From NCBI GenBank assembly GCA_016715885.1, contig JADJXL010000003.1, positions 186,001 to 250,000 on the forward strand: a stretch of DNA of 64,000 bases, written 5' to 3'. The notes below the pieces were generated by a model. The model had not been told where the DNA came from. It did no database searches and worked only from the letters and a program-made list of their open reading frames with translations. The DNA is from Polyangiaceae bacterium. Its GTDB lineage: Bacteria; Myxococcota_A; Polyangia; Polyangiales; Polyangiaceae. The position numbers were made by a program, and so were the translations under genes. Shown in pieces: positions 7,741-17,981 of this stretch (positions are counted from its first letter, which is position 1; every line of letters begins with the position of its first letter).

Positions 7741-10185
7741 TCATTCCACTTCATACACCACCACGTCCGAACGCTGCCCATCTGCCTCCACGTATACTTC
7801 ATGCCTGCCACGCACGAGCGGCACGGAATGGCTCCACCGCGGAGCCGTTACGGAATGCGGGCGTCCATCGATGAAAATGCGCACGCTGTGCGCCGATCGC
7901 GGAACATCCGCTCGCACATGAATGGCTTCGCGCGAGGCCAATGATGAATCCAGAATAAACCGTGACCCGTCCGGTGGATATGCAATGCGTATCCGATCCG
8001 TAGCGACGACTCGAGAATCGTCCGGGCAAAACGGCGATGAGCCGACCGGGACGAGCGGACGCTTTGCTCCTTCGGCCCATGCCGAATACAGCGGCGCATA
8101 TCGCTCGAACACGCGCGCCTCTACGAATGCGTCCGCACATGCGGGTCCTGCACGCAAACCATTGCGTTTGTCGATGCGTACGCGCTCGTGCATGTCGCAC
8201 GGCGAAAGCTGCATTCCACGCGGCACGACCTCGGTTCGCTGATGCGGGCAATCCGTCGTCGGACGGCCGCCCGAAAGAGGACACACCTGCACATCGACGA
8301 GTCCTTCTGGTCGCTTGAATGACTCGCCAGGAAAAACCCTCGAAGCGGCGAGCATGACATCGTGAAAAAGCGGTCCAGCCCCGGAAATACCGCTCACGCC
8401 GCTCATCGGCGATCCGTCGAAATTACCGACCCACACGGCAACAGTTATTCGCGAGGAAAAACCCACCGTGACATTGTCGCGAAATCCTTTCGACGTGCCG
8501 GTCTTCGCCGCAACGGGAAAATCGAATTCGAGCACGTTGTCCTCGCCGAAACTCGATAAACGCGCATGTCGATCGCTCAAAATGTCCGTCAAGACAAATA
8601 CCGTGCGTTCATCGAAGACGCGATGGGGTTCTGTCTCGCCAGCGGCGAGCGTGTCGCCATTCTTCGATTTTGCATTGCGCACGGCACGAACAGGCATGTA
8701 CACGCCGCCCCGCGCGAGCGTTGCATACGCGGCCGCAAGCTCCAGCAGGCGCACCTCACCATCACCGAGCGCAAGCGCCAATCCGTATTCACGCGCCGAC
8801 CGATCCAGCGAAGAAAACCCCACATCGTGAAGTTTTTTCAATAGTTTTTCGGGGCCAATTCGCGCCGTTACATTCACCGCAGGAACATTGAACGAATTCG
8901 CCAACGCCTCGCGCACGCGCACGGGTCCGTGAAATCGCCCGTCGTAATTGTGCGGATGATAATCGCCCTCGGGCTCGGGAAACGATACGTCCACATCCGG
9001 CACGACACTGGCCGCCGAAAACCCAAGCATCTCCATTCCGAGCCCATACACGAAAGGCTTCAACGCCGACCCCGGCTGACGGCGCGCAAGGACTCCATCG
9101 TTGTGCCCAAGCCGCACTTCGTCGTCGATGTTCGGGGATCCAACATAGGAGAGCACTTCCGCGGTCGCGTTATCGAGCACCACGACCGACGCGGCCGACA
9201 CGTTGCGCGGCGCGAGTCGCTCAATCGTTTGAACTGCAAGGATTTCCACCTCGCGCTGCAAACCTCGATCGATCGTCGTCGTCACCGTCGAAGCTCGGCC
9301 CGAGAGCGGTCCCCAGGGCGACAAGATGCCTGCTGACAGAATCGCCCTGCGCAGGTGCGGAATCCCCTGCCCCGCACCCCGAGGTGAGATCGCGAGCGGC
9401 TCCGCGAGCGCGCGATCGACATCGTCCGGCGTGGCAAAGCCCGCGTCGAGCATCCTCTGCAGCACGCGATCACGCCGGCGCAGAAGCCGAGCCGTCCCGC
9501 GGCGCGGATCGTACAGCGTCGGGCCACGCGGCATGCTCGCGAGCGCTGCTGCTTCGGCCAATGAAAGATCGCGCGTTGGTTTGTCGAAATAGTACCGACT
9601 CGAAGCTTCCACACCGCGAATCGCCGGGCCGAATGAAATTCGATTGAGATATTCCTCGAGAATTCGATCCTTCGACAGCGACGCTTCGATCCGCAAAGCG
9701 AGCGCCATTTCTCGCAATTTTCCAACGACCGAACGCGGACGCGGGACGAGGTTTCTCGCGAGCTGTTGCGTAAGCGTCGATCCACCGGACACCACACGAC
9801 GCGACCACACGAACTGGCCGATAGATCGCGCTACCGCGAGCGGATCCACGCCTGGATGAGAGTGGAAACGTTTGTCCTCGGCCGCGAGCAGCGCCGCGAC
9901 GACTCGGTCACCCACTTCAGCAAGGCGCACCGGACGGGCTCGTACACCGTCCGTCGCGCGCACTTCGCACAGCATTCCACCGTGCCGATCGAGAAAGACC
10001 GTCGATGCCTCGGCTGATGATTCAGCCGCTCGCAACGCTGCAGGAAGCGGCATCAGCGCTGCTGCAAGCACCAAACACAGGGCGGGAGAAAGTAGGAAGG
10101 CGACCGCCAGCTCGATCCGATGACGCCTCGTGCGAGGCCACAAGCGGCGCACGGTTTGTCCGAACAAGCGCGACTCACTTCTCAC
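7741..10185 (-). CDS. pbpC: Penicillin-binding protein 1C
   Basis: An 814-residue bifunctional class A PBP of the PBP1C type. Residues 25-50 form the membrane anchor. The GT51 transglycosylase spans about 90-260 (catalytic Glu103 in AAEDKRFH; GGSTLTQQLARN; RKL-type helix), and the transpeptidase about 330-600 (SALK with Ser373, SFN at 431-433, KTGTSKG around 540). A C-terminal BiPBP_C domain, absent from PBP1A/1B, closes the protein at about 730-814. It polymerises and cross-links peptidoglycan in the periplasm. The start is GTG at 10183-10185, overlapping the alpha-2-macroglobulin stop as GTGA, so translation is coupled. The pair mirrors Escherichia coli yfhM-pbpC. Confidence 0.96.
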   Translation of the reverse strand: MRSESRLFGQTVRRLWPRTRRHRIELAVAFLLSPALCLVLAAALMPLPAALRAAESSAEASTVFLDRHGGMLCEVRATDGVRARPVRLAEVGDRVVAALLAAEDKRFHSHPGVDPLAVARSIGQFVWSRRVVSGGSTLTQQLARNLVPRPRSVVGKLREMALALRIEASLSKDRILEEYLNRISFGPAIRGVEASSRYYFDKPTRDLSLAEAAALASMPRGPTLYDPRRGTARLLRRRDRVLQRMLDAGFATPDDVDRALAEPLAISPRGAGQGIPHLRRAILSAGILSPWGPLSGRASTVTTTIDRGLQREVEILAVQTIERLAPRNVSAASVVVLDNATAEVLSYVGSPNIDDEVRLGHNDGVLARRQPGSALKPFVYGLGMEMLGFSAASVVPDVDVSFPEPEGDYHPHNYDGRFHGPVRVREALANSFNVPAVNVTARIGPEKLLKKLHDVGFSSLDRSAREYGLALALGDGEVRLLELAAAYATLARGGVYMPVRAVRNAKSKNGDTLAAGETEPHRVFDERTVFVLTDILSDRHARLSSFGEDNVLEFDFPVAAKTGTSKGFRDNVTVGFSSRITVAVWVGNFDGSPMSGVSGISGAGPLFHDVMLAASRVFPGESFKRPEGLVDVQVCPLSGGRPTTDCPHQRTEVVPRGMQLSPCDMHERVRIDKRNGLRAGPACADAFVEARVFERYAPLYSAWAEGAKRPLVPVGSSPFCPDDSRVVATDRIRIAYPPDGSRFILDSSLASREAIHVRADVPRSAHSVRIFIDGRPHSVTAPRWSHSVPLVRGRHEVYVEADGQRSDVVVYEVE

Positions 10186-13100
10186 TTGTTTGCAGTGATT
10201 TGAATCGTGCCCGCTGCGGTCCGACCAAACACTTCGGGCGTGTACATTTCTTCGGCGCGCGTGGGCGGTAGGACGAACGATCCGAGCGTCGTGGCTCGCG
10301 CAAGGTAGCGATAGCGATACATGCCAGCAGGCATGCGATCGATGAAGAAGACGGCTCGATCGTCGCGCAGCTCTCGAACGTAGCGACTCGACAGGAATGC
10401 GCGCCGCGTGGCGACATCGTCGTATCCGCCGGGTTCGCCGAATGCATCTTCGGGATCACCATCATCGCCGGAGTAGGCGTCGACATCGAGGCCCGCGCTC
10501 GTCGTGGCCAGACGTGCATCGACAGGCTCGAAACCGGCAGGAAGCGGATCATCCACGACGACGTATTGGCGAGGTGAAGGAGCGACGACGACGATCTCGG
10601 CAAGAACCAGGTTTCCTCCGACAAACGACGTAGCCGTGGGTGGAGTCGGGCCGGCCAGCGCCGCGGACAAACTCTCCGGCGTGACCGGACGAAGCGTCTT
10701 CTGCACGAAGAAGCCTCGTTCGAGCGCTGAGTTTGGCAATTGTTTGGGCGCATATCGCAGCCGCGCTTCGTAGAAGAGCCGGCCAGAACCATCGACGTCG
10801 AACGCAAGAGCACTTCCACCAGCCGACACGAGACGCTCTGCAGGTAGCGTCGTACGCGCTTGATCTACAGTCGATGACTTGAATGGATGCGTTGCGATCT
10901 CGGTTTGTCCAAGGAACACACGCGCCATGAAGTTGGGCGTGATCTTTTCCTGCGCGCTCCGGTATGCAGCGAGCGCAACGAGCGACCACGCAGTCTCTTG
11001 CGTGTTGCGCCATGTTCCGCCTTTGCGATCTGCCAGAAGGCCCATCGCCAAACGCGCTGCGAGCGGATGATTCGGCTTTGCCGCAAGAATCGCACGCAAA
11101 ACGAGCGCCGCAGTTCGCGTATCGGAGTCCATCAGCACGGCGTAACGATCGCCAAGGTTCGTCGCGACGCGCGCCACGTTTGCATCGAGTCGGAGCGAAC
11201 CTTCGAGCTCGGTCACCAGCGTGTCGATGCTCTTTTGATCGGCCTTGGAGGCCGTCATCGCGTGCAGCAAAAACGCTTGAGCGAATAGAGGAAGCGTCTT
11301 GCGCGATTCGAACAGCCGGTTCACGCGGCCCGCATCCGGGCGCCCGTTTTCCGCGAGCACATCGAGGATGAACGGCGCCGTTGCGCGCATGTATTCGTCG
11401 TCGAGCCTCTCGAGCCATCGCGTGACGGCACGTGACGCTGCATCGAGCGAACTCTCAGGAACGGCGACGTTGCGGCGTTTCGCTTCGCCGAGTCCCCACA
11501 GCGCGTACGTCGTCGCCCACAGGTTCGACCTATCCGAGTCGGCCCACATGCCGAATCCTCCGTCAGAACGCTGGTTCTTCAGGATCTGCGCGACTGTCGA
11601 TTCGATGATCGCGTCTGTGTTCTTCGGAAGCGGAATGGAGAAATCGCGCGCGAGGTCGCGCAGCGGCAACAGCGGCACGAGCTTGCTGACGAGTTGTTCC
11701 GTGCATCCGTAGGGGTACTCGACGAGCTGCTCCACGCCGCCTCCGAGCCCGACGAGAGCAGTTGACGACATGCTGACTTCCAGGCCACCGACGTCGTTGC
11801 GAATGGCCGACAGATCGCCGAGTTTTTCTGCGGATGCCGTCGTCGTGTCGCCATAAAGCGCAACGGCCTCGGGAGACAGTGGCACGCGCACGTCACGCGT
11901 GACTTCAACGGCATCCTCGAGGGTCTTCCCGCCATCCGACGCTCGAACGACGAACGCAAGTTTGGCCGTACCAACCTTTGGAGCGTCGAGCGGAAAGCGA
12001 ACTTCGACGGGTGTGCCGGGGACGAGATCGACGGTGCGAGAGGCTTCACCACGCAAGGTCAAACCGGTCGCTTGAATCTGCACGGTCGCGGTCATGCGCC
12101 CGGCGCCTTTCGAGCTGACGATGACGCCTGCTTCGAGCGAATCACCGGCCCGGACAAACCTCGGCAATGCGGGACGCGCCATCAGCGGACGGCTAGCGAC
12201 GACGCGGTTTTCTGCGAAGCCAAAGCGATCGTCCTCGGCCGCGGTCACGGCCATGAGACGATACGTGGTCAAAGTATCGGGCAAGCGGAAGCTCACGCGG
12301 GCACGCCCGGAATCGTCGGTGACGACGTTGGGCACGAACGTCGCGCTGGATCGGAAATCGCGACGCACGGACATACCGGACGCGCCGTCGCCACCATCCA
12401 AGCCTTTGTCGACGCCCAGATCTCCGTACGGTCGGAACACGCGTGCAAGCGCGGCGCGCATTTCGAGCGACGCAACGCGAAGCGGGCGCGCAGCTCCGAA
12501 GACGCCGATCGGATCGGGCGTCTTGTACCCGACGAGCGACAGTACGCCTTCATCCACCGCGTAAAACGTGACTTCAGAGCGAGCAGGTTTGCCCGCGTGA
12601 TCGGTCACCTTGATGTCGACGTCGACGTTTTCGCCTGGCTTGGCTTCGGTCTTGTTCGGCGCGAGCGCGATCTTCAACCGGCGTTTTTCAGGGTTGACCA
12701 AGAGCGACGCGTACCCCATGCGGAACGCGGGAGCACCGACGTCAGGATCCTTCGGCTTCGTAGGAACCGGCTTCGTTCGTCCTCGAACGAGCAATACCGA
12801 GACAAACGCGTTGGGGCGGTAATCCTCGGTGATCGGCACATCGATCGTGGGCATCGGTCCTTTGAGCTGGATACGCTTCTGCGACAAGATGCCGGCTCGT
12901 TCGATCGTGACGAGTGCCTCTGCGGACGCAAACGGGCTCTTCACGAGGACGCGTGCCGTTTGTCCGATCTCGTAGCTTTGCTTGTCAGGAACGAGCTCGA
13001 TCGCGAGGCGATCGGAATCGCCAAAACCCGCAGTGCCCGCACCTCCGAAGACGTACAGCGGCTCGGATGCAGCCACGGGGTTTTTCCGAGGGTCCACCGC

Positions 13101-15920
13101 CGTTGCATGAATGATGTGATACCCGGACGTCGCCGGCGTGAGCTTGCACGATGCAGGTTTGGTCGCCGTCGTCGTGGTGACGCTGCAAGTCTCGACGACT
13201 TTGTCGACAGGCTCGACGACGGTGTGCGTGGCGCCTCCCGTCGTGGCCTTGCGTGCAACGTCCCAGGATCGATGCACGAGCTCGAGTTTCACGGACACGC
13301 CACCCACGCGCGTACCCTTGGGATCCACGGCAAACACTTCGGGATCGATGGGTTTGCCCGCGTCGATGAAGAGATCGGTCGCCGATCGAAGCGCCAAGTA
13401 AAACTCGCCGGGATGAACGATGGCCGTCGTGCTGCCTGCTACGGACTGACGCGAGACATCGGTTACATCGGCCTCGGCCGTGATGCGTTCCGCACCCACC
13501 TGTCCCGGAAGTGCGAGCTTTGCATCGATGGTTGCGGTGCCCTTCGCGTCGAGTTTCGCTTCGCGGCTTTCCACGGTGCTTTCGCGCAGAGACGCGTCGT
13601 CCAAATCCGCTTGGAAAATGCTGTCATCGACGCTGAATCCATCCGTGTTCGGCGGGCGAAAGAATGCTTCGCCACGCGTCACCGTGAGCCTTGCGTCGGC
13701 TGCGGACATCGGTGCGCCGTACAGATAATCGCCGCGAGCCATCCATCGCGCGGTGTCGCCGCGGATGTAGCTGGGTTTGTCACTCTCAACCGAAACGGCA
13801 AACTCGGCTGGACGATATTCGGCAACTTCGAAGTCCCCGATGACATCGCCGTAACTGCCGTTTCCTTCGCCAACGATGGCGCGAATCGAATACGTCCCGA
13901 GTCTGCCGGTGCGAGGCACGACGACGTCCATGGACGCTGTTCCAAAGGGGCTCAGCGTTTCCGTGCGCGTCTCGATCTCTTCGCCTTCGGGGTTCTCGAC
14001 CTTGACCTCAACGGGAACGCCGGCGGGCGTCACGGTTCCAGGATTGCCCTCTTTGCGGAAGATGCCCTTGATGTGAACGGTGTCGCCGGGCCGATAGATC
14101 CCGCGATCGGTGAACACCAAGCCGAACGGTCGATCTTCACTCGTGTCGACACGCGCATCGAAGCGCCATCCATCGAGCGTGTCTTCGAGGTGTTTGTAGG
14201 TCCAATCATTGCCGTGACGAACGACGACGACGCCGCGCTCGGTGCCGGACATGTTGGGGGTGAAAACATTCGAGGGCAGAGTGACAAACCCCGATGCATC
14301 CGTACGGAAGGGGCCGACGGGCGCGTTGTCAGGGCGTTCGATGGTCACTTCGGCCCCTGCGAGCGGCTCGGCGTTCGACAACCGGCTGATCCAAAGCAGC
14401 GACCCGCGCGTCGAGAGTTTTCCGCTGATCGCAAGATCAGTCACTTTCGCGACTGCCGTCGACGTGAGTGCTCGCGCGTGATCCGAACCGGGCCAGCCCG
14501 TGTAGCGAATGCCGAGCGCGACGGTGCCTCGCACGTCCTTGCCACCGAGCACGTCGTCGAGTTTTACCGAGAAGCGTGACGTGGCGTTTTTCGCGGCGTT
14601 TGGAGGCAATTTTGTAATTTTTGCTTTCGGCAACGATGCGATGCGTTCGAACCGCGGAAAATGTCCGGGATCGTATTTGTCGTCTTGCAGCGCGATGGCA
14701 TCCGACGCCGTGAGCGGTGCAACGACGAGCTCGAGGTCGTTGGCGTTGACTGCATCGATCGGGATCTCACGACGAGCAACCGATTCGAAGACGCTTCCAC
14801 GCAAGCCGATGTCTGCCTTGGGCCAAAGGTCGTCGAAGGCGAGGTCGCGCCGAACGTCTGCTCCGAGGGTTTGTCCGTGTTCGTCCTTGAGTGATCCGGC
14901 GATCGAGAGCTTCAGCTTTTTGCCGGCAGGAAATGCTCCGTAAACCGTCGTACCGCGAACTGCGTCGTCGTCGTCCATCCACGAGGGAAACGCGACCTTG
15001 ATGTTGGGTTCGAACTTCAAAACCCGTTTCAGATCACCCATCTTCACGCGGGTCGTGAACGTAACGGACACGCCTCCATCGGGTGCGCACTGCCTGTGCG
15101 GCGTGCCGTAGTCGCAGGACACTTCTTTGACGGCGAGCGGCCCGTAGGTGCTGAACGAGTACTGCTGCGCCTTCTCAGAGCGCAGACTTCCTTCTTGCCC
15201 CTGAAGATCCTTCACTTCGAGCGTGATGGCGGCGCCGAGCGGCAACGGCGAACGAGGCCTTATGTCGAAGAGTTGATCGTTGCCTGCATCGGGCTTGCTG
15301 ACGTTGACGCCGACCTTGCTTTCGCCCGCCGTGAGCGTGATGGCCTTCTCGAGCTCCCGGAGCCCGACGGGTTGGTTGATGCGCAGAGTGAATTTCGCAT
15401 CCGGCCGGAGATCATCGGTGCCTTCGTAAGGCTCGATCGACGTGACGGCGGGCCGCACCGTGGAAAAGCGAAACGTGAACGGTTTTTCCAATACGGATCC
15501 ATCGAGCGCCTTCGTGCCCGCAGGTACTTCGACCACAAACGATGTCGCTCGCGGAAGGTGTTTTTCCGGAACGAACGTGACGGCCGACGTTCCGACCCAC
15601 GACCATCGTCCCGGCACGGCGGGCGTCATCTTCACGGGAGCCGGAGACTCGGCGCCAGCAAGCTCCAGCGGGCGCATGGGCCGGTTCCACACGATGCTGA
15701 TTTCGGACGGGTCGACGGTTTGACCTCGCGGCGAAGCGAAAACGACGGCGAATGCGCCGGAATCCGGAGCGGCAGAACCTTCGCCCGCCCCGGGAGCCAG
15801 CGTGCCGCGCGGAGCGACATCCGGGGGACGATTGCCTGGTAAGCAGGCAAATCCGAGCGCCAAAGCGGAGATCGCGAGGAAAGAGACGCGGCGACCAGGG
15901 AGGCGAAAACGCACAGGCAT
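10182..15920 (-). CDS. Bacterial alpha-2-macroglobulin with thioester motif
   Basis: A 1912-residue exported protein of the bacterial alpha-2-macroglobulin family, a periplasmic protease trap thought to protect the cell when the envelope is breached. The N-terminus is a signal peptide with a Cys at residue 26 (LGFAC), an imperfect lipobox, so lipid anchoring is probable but not certain. MG domains follow, with the A2M_N hallmark GIYRPGDTVHIKG near residue 607 and the A2M central domain near 1190 (FVPNVVTDDSGRARVSF). The thioester motif CTEQ is intact at about Cys1406 (YPYGCTEQ), followed by the alpha/alpha-toroid TED and a receptor-like C-terminal domain. Its 3' end overlaps pbpC by 4 bp. The partnership with a repair-type PBP supports an envelope-defence role. 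Confidence 0.95.
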   Translation of the reverse strand: MPVRFRLPGRRVSFLAISALALGFACLPGNRPPDVAPRGTLAPGAGEGSAAPDSGAFAVVFASPRGQTVDPSEISIVWNRPMRPLELAGAESPAPVKMTPAVPGRWSWVGTSAVTFVPEKHLPRATSFVVEVPAGTKALDGSVLEKPFTFRFSTVRPAVTSIEPYEGTDDLRPDAKFTLRINQPVGLRELEKAITLTAGESKVGVNVSKPDAGNDQLFDIRPRSPLPLGAAITLEVKDLQGQEGSLRSEKAQQYSFSTYGPLAVKEVSCDYGTPHRQCAPDGGVSVTFTTRVKMGDLKRVLKFEPNIKVAFPSWMDDDDAVRGTTVYGAFPAGKKLKLSIAGSLKDEHGQTLGADVRRDLAFDDLWPKADIGLRGSVFESVARREIPIDAVNANDLELVVAPLTASDAIALQDDKYDPGHFPRFERIASLPKAKITKLPPNAAKNATSRFSVKLDDVLGGKDVRGTVALGIRYTGWPGSDHARALTSTAVAKVTDLAISGKLSTRGSLLWISRLSNAEPLAGAEVTIERPDNAPVGPFRTDASGFVTLPSNVFTPNMSGTERGVVVVRHGNDWTYKHLEDTLDGWRFDARVDTSEDRPFGLVFTDRGIYRPGDTVHIKGIFRKEGNPGTVTPAGVPVEVKVENPEGEEIETRTETLSPFGTASMDVVVPRTGRLGTYSIRAIVGEGNGSYGDVIGDFEVAEYRPAEFAVSVESDKPSYIRGDTARWMARGDYLYGAPMSAADARLTVTRGEAFFRPPNTDGFSVDDSIFQADLDDASLRESTVESREAKLDAKGTATIDAKLALPGQVGAERITAEADVTDVSRQSVAGSTTAIVHPGEFYLALRSATDLFIDAGKPIDPEVFAVDPKGTRVGGVSVKLELVHRSWDVARKATTGGATHTVVEPVDKVVETCSVTTTTATKPASCKLTPATSGYHIIHATAVDPRKNPVAASEPLYVFGGAGTAGFGDSDRLAIELVPDKQSYEIGQTARVLVKSPFASAEALVTIERAGILSQKRIQLKGPMPTIDVPITEDYRPNAFVSVLLVRGRTKPVPTKPKDPDVGAPAFRMGYASLLVNPEKRRLKIALAPNKTEAKPGENVDVDIKVTDHAGKPARSEVTFYAVDEGVLSLVGYKTPDPIGVFGAARPLRVASLEMRAALARVFRPYGDLGVDKGLDGGDGASGMSVRRDFRSSATFVPNVVTDDSGRARVSFRLPDTLTTYRLMAVTAAEDDRFGFAENRVVASRPLMARPALPRFVRAGDSLEAGVIVSSKGAGRMTATVQIQATGLTLRGEASRTVDLVPGTPVEVRFPLDAPKVGTAKLAFVVRASDGGKTLEDAVEVTRDVRVPLSPEAVALYGDTTTASAEKLGDLSAIRNDVGGLEVSMSSTALVGLGGGVEQLVEYPYGCTEQLVSKLVPLLPLRDLARDFSIPLPKNTDAIIESTVAQILKNQRSDGGFGMWADSDRSNLWATTYALWGLGEAKRRNVAVPESSLDAASRAVTRWLERLDDEYMRATAPFILDVLAENGRPDAGRVNRLFESRKTLPLFAQAFLLHAMTASKADQKSIDTLVTELEGSLRLDANVARVATNLGDRYAVLMDSDTRTAALVLRAILAAKPNHPLAARLAMGLLADRKGGTWRNTQETAWSLVALAAYRSAQEKITPNFMARVFLGQTEIATHPFKSSTVDQARTTLPAERLVSAGGSALAFDVDGSGRLFYEARLRYAPKQLPNSALERGFFVQKTLRPVTPESLSAALAGPTPPTATSFVGGNLVLAEIVVVAPSPRQYVVVDDPLPAGFEPVDARLATTSAGLDVDAYSGDDGDPEDAFGEPGGYDDVATRRAFLSSRYVRELRDDRAVFFIDRMPAGMYRYRYLARATTLGSFVLPPTRAEEMYTPEVFGRTAAGTIQITANK

Positions 15921-16191
15921 CGTGATGCCGCTCTTGTCGCGTCAGGGATTCGGCGGCAAGCGAAACGGCTGGATCCAGGGCAATTCAATCCGAAAGCCCT
16001 GAAGTCGTCGGGATGTCCTGCACAGACGTCGGGCGCATCCCCAAGCGAGGGCAGTACTTTTTGGTGGGCGGAGGCGGGGTGGACGTGCCATGCACGACGC
16101 CTTCGCAACGGGGGAATGTTTGGCGGGCGCTTCTGTTATAAGGGCGCCGTTTGCGGCCGCGACTCGCGGCCCCAATGACGAGGTTCTTGTC

Positions 16192-17262
16192 GTGATCGAA
16201 ATCGAAGACCTCTACAAATATTACGGCGAACGTCGGGCGGTCGGTCCGCTGTCGTTCGCGATCGAAGCTGGCGAAATCGTCGGCTTGCTTGGTCTCAACG
16301 GGGCAGGAAAAACCACGACGCTACGCATTCTCGCGTGCGATCTGCTCCCGTCATCGGGAACGGTGAAAGTCGATGGGATCGATGTCGTCGAAAGTCCGCA
16401 TGAAGTGCGGGCACGCATCGGTTACTTACCCGACACGCCGCCGCTTTACGGCGACATGACGGTGCGCGCGTATCTGCACTTTGCAGCGCGTTTGCGCGGA
16501 ATGTCGTACGCCGACGCGGATAAACGCGTCCCGGAAGTGATCGAAACGACGGCGCTCGAAGACGTGCGCGATCAGCTCATTTCATCGCTATCTCACGGCT
16601 TCAAGCAACGTGTGGGCATCGCGCAAGCCATCGTGCACAAGCCGCGTCTCTTGGTCCTGGACGAACCTATCAGTGGTTTGGATCCAAAACAAATCGTCGA
16701 AATCCGCGAACTTCTGCGGAGCCTCAAGGGCGACCACACGATCCTTCTTTCGTCCCACATTCTGTCGGAGATCAGCGAGACGTGTGATCGGTTGCTCGTC
16801 ATTCGTGACGGCCAAATCGCCGCCAGCGGCACCGAGGCCGAGCTGAGTGCGAAGCTGCTTCGTCAAAAAGGCGTCGATGTGACGGCGCGCGGAGACGAAA
16901 ACAAGGCGCTCGATACGGCACGCGCGGTGAAAGGCGTGGTCGGCGCGGAGATCGAGGGAGCGACGGAGACGGGGGAAAACGTCTTCACGCTGCGTATCGA
17001 AGCGGAGGGGGACGTTCGCGAGGCGGTTTGCAAGGCGCTCGTCGAAGCAGGAATCGGGCTGCTCGAGGTTCGTCGCAGCGAACGAGAGCTGGAAAGCGTG
17101 TTTCTCGAGCTGGCTGGGTCGCCGGCCGAAACGGCGACGACATCGGCTGCTCGCAAGAAAACGGGCAAAAAAGCAGGCAAGAAGGAACGTGCCGCAGCGG
17201 CTGAATCGAAGGCCGAAGCGAAGGCGGCAGCATCCGAAACAGAGGACGGGAGCGGGTCATGA
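16192..17262 (+). CDS. ABC transporter ATP-binding protein (GldA/CcmA-like)
   Basis: A 356-residue ABC ATPase. Residues 1-230 hold the full nucleotide-binding domain: Walker A GLNGAGKTTTLR, Q-loop region, signature LSHGFKQRVGIAQA, Walker B LLVLDEPISGLD and switch His in LLSSHILSE. Residues 230-315 are an accessory domain, and the last 40 residues are a Lys/Ala/Glu-rich tail. GTG 16192 is chosen over the upstream ATG at 16090 because it starts at the domain edge and has GAGG eight bases before it. It overlaps the permease gene by 4 bp (ATGA) and heads a four-gene operon. Gld-like systems of this make-up serve gliding motility or envelope secretion in other bacteria; the cargo here is unknown. 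Confidence 0.9.
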   Translation: MIEIEDLYKYYGERRAVGPLSFAIEAGEIVGLLGLNGAGKTTTLRILACDLLPSSGTVKVDGIDVVESPHEVRARIGYLPDTPPLYGDMTVRAYLHFAARLRGMSYADADKRVPEVIETTALEDVRDQLISSLSHGFKQRVGIAQAIVHKPRLLVLDEPISGLDPKQIVEIRELLRSLKGDHTILLSSHILSEISETCDRLLVIRDGQIAASGTEAELSAKLLRQKGVDVTARGDENKALDTARAVKGVVGAEIEGATETGENVFTLRIEAEGDVREAVCKALVEAGIGLLEVRRSERELESVFLELAGSPAETATTSAARKKTGKKAGKKERAAAAESKAEAKAAASETEDGSGS

Positions 17263-17981
17263 AAAATGCGCTGCTCGTCGCGGGCAGAGAAATGGGCTCG
17301 TACACGCGATCGCTCCTGGGTTGGGCGATCGCGGCAGCCGCACTGCTCATCGAAGGCGTGTGGTTCAGTGCGATGGGTTTGTCGGGGACGCGCATGTCCG
17401 CCGATGTTCTGCGGGAGTTCTTCAACGGTGCGAGCGGCGTGACGATGATCGTCGCGGTGCTCATGTCGATCCCGCTGCTCGCGGGTGAACGTGAACGCGG
17501 AACGCTCGTGCTGCTCAACACGGCCCCGATTCGCGACGTGGAAATCGTCATCGGCAAGTACCTCGCAGCATTCGCGATGATCGCGCTCATCACGGTGCTG
17601 AGCGTGTACATGCCGCTTTTGGTGTTCGTGAACGGCAAGGTGAGCGTCGGGCACGTCGTCGTTGGTTACACGGGCATCTTGATGCTCGGTTCGGCCGCGC
17701 TTGCGATTGGCATGTTCACGTCGTCGCTGTCGAAAAGCCAAGTGATGGCGGCGATCCTCGGCGGCGTGGTGCTCGCAGTGATGGTGACCTTGTGGCTGCT
17801 CGCCAAGGTCGCCGATCCCCCGGTGAGTGCATTTCTGTCGGGACTGGCGCTGCATCATCAGCGGCAATTCCCCTTCATGACGGGCGTATTGAAGCTCGAG
17901 AACGTCGTGTATTACGTGGCCGTAACGTTCTTCTTCCTGCTCGCGGCCACCAAAACGCTGGAGGCACGGCGATGGCGGTGA
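17259..17981 (+). CDS. ABC transporter permease (GldF-like)
   Basis: A 240-residue inner-membrane protein with about six hydrophobic helices (for example GWAIAAAALLIEG and MFTSSLSKSQVMAAILGG). The conserved cytoplasmic ERERGTLVLLNTAPI segment is typical of ABC-2 permeases of the NosY/GldF class (PF12679-like). Its start overlaps the ATPase stop as ATGA, and its stop lies inside the first codons of the next gene (10-bp overlap), so the four genes are translationally coupled. It should form the membrane channel with the upstream ATPase. The length is typical for GldF-like permeases. Confidence 0.88.
   Translation: MKNALLVAGREMGSYTRSLLGWAIAAAALLIEGVWFSAMGLSGTRMSADVLREFFNGASGVTMIVAVLMSIPLLAGERERGTLVLLNTAPIRDVEIVIGKYLAAFAMIALITVLSVYMPLLVFVNGKVSVGHVVVGYTGILMLGSAALAIGMFTSSLSKSQVMAAILGGVVLAVMVTLWLLAKVADPPVSAFLSGLALHHQRQFPFMTGVLKLENVVYYVAVTFFFLLAATKTLEARRWR

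Noticed and set aside
12072..14579. 835-codon open frame on the plus strand opposite the alpha-2-macroglobulin gene
   Set aside because: It is the shadow of a GC-rich coding strand; the residues are Arg/Gly/His-rich without domain, and the opposite frame is an unmistakable protein.
16120..16145. TATAAG hexamer as -10 of the Gld-like operon
   Set aside because: No -35 element at a proper distance; kept as unsupported.
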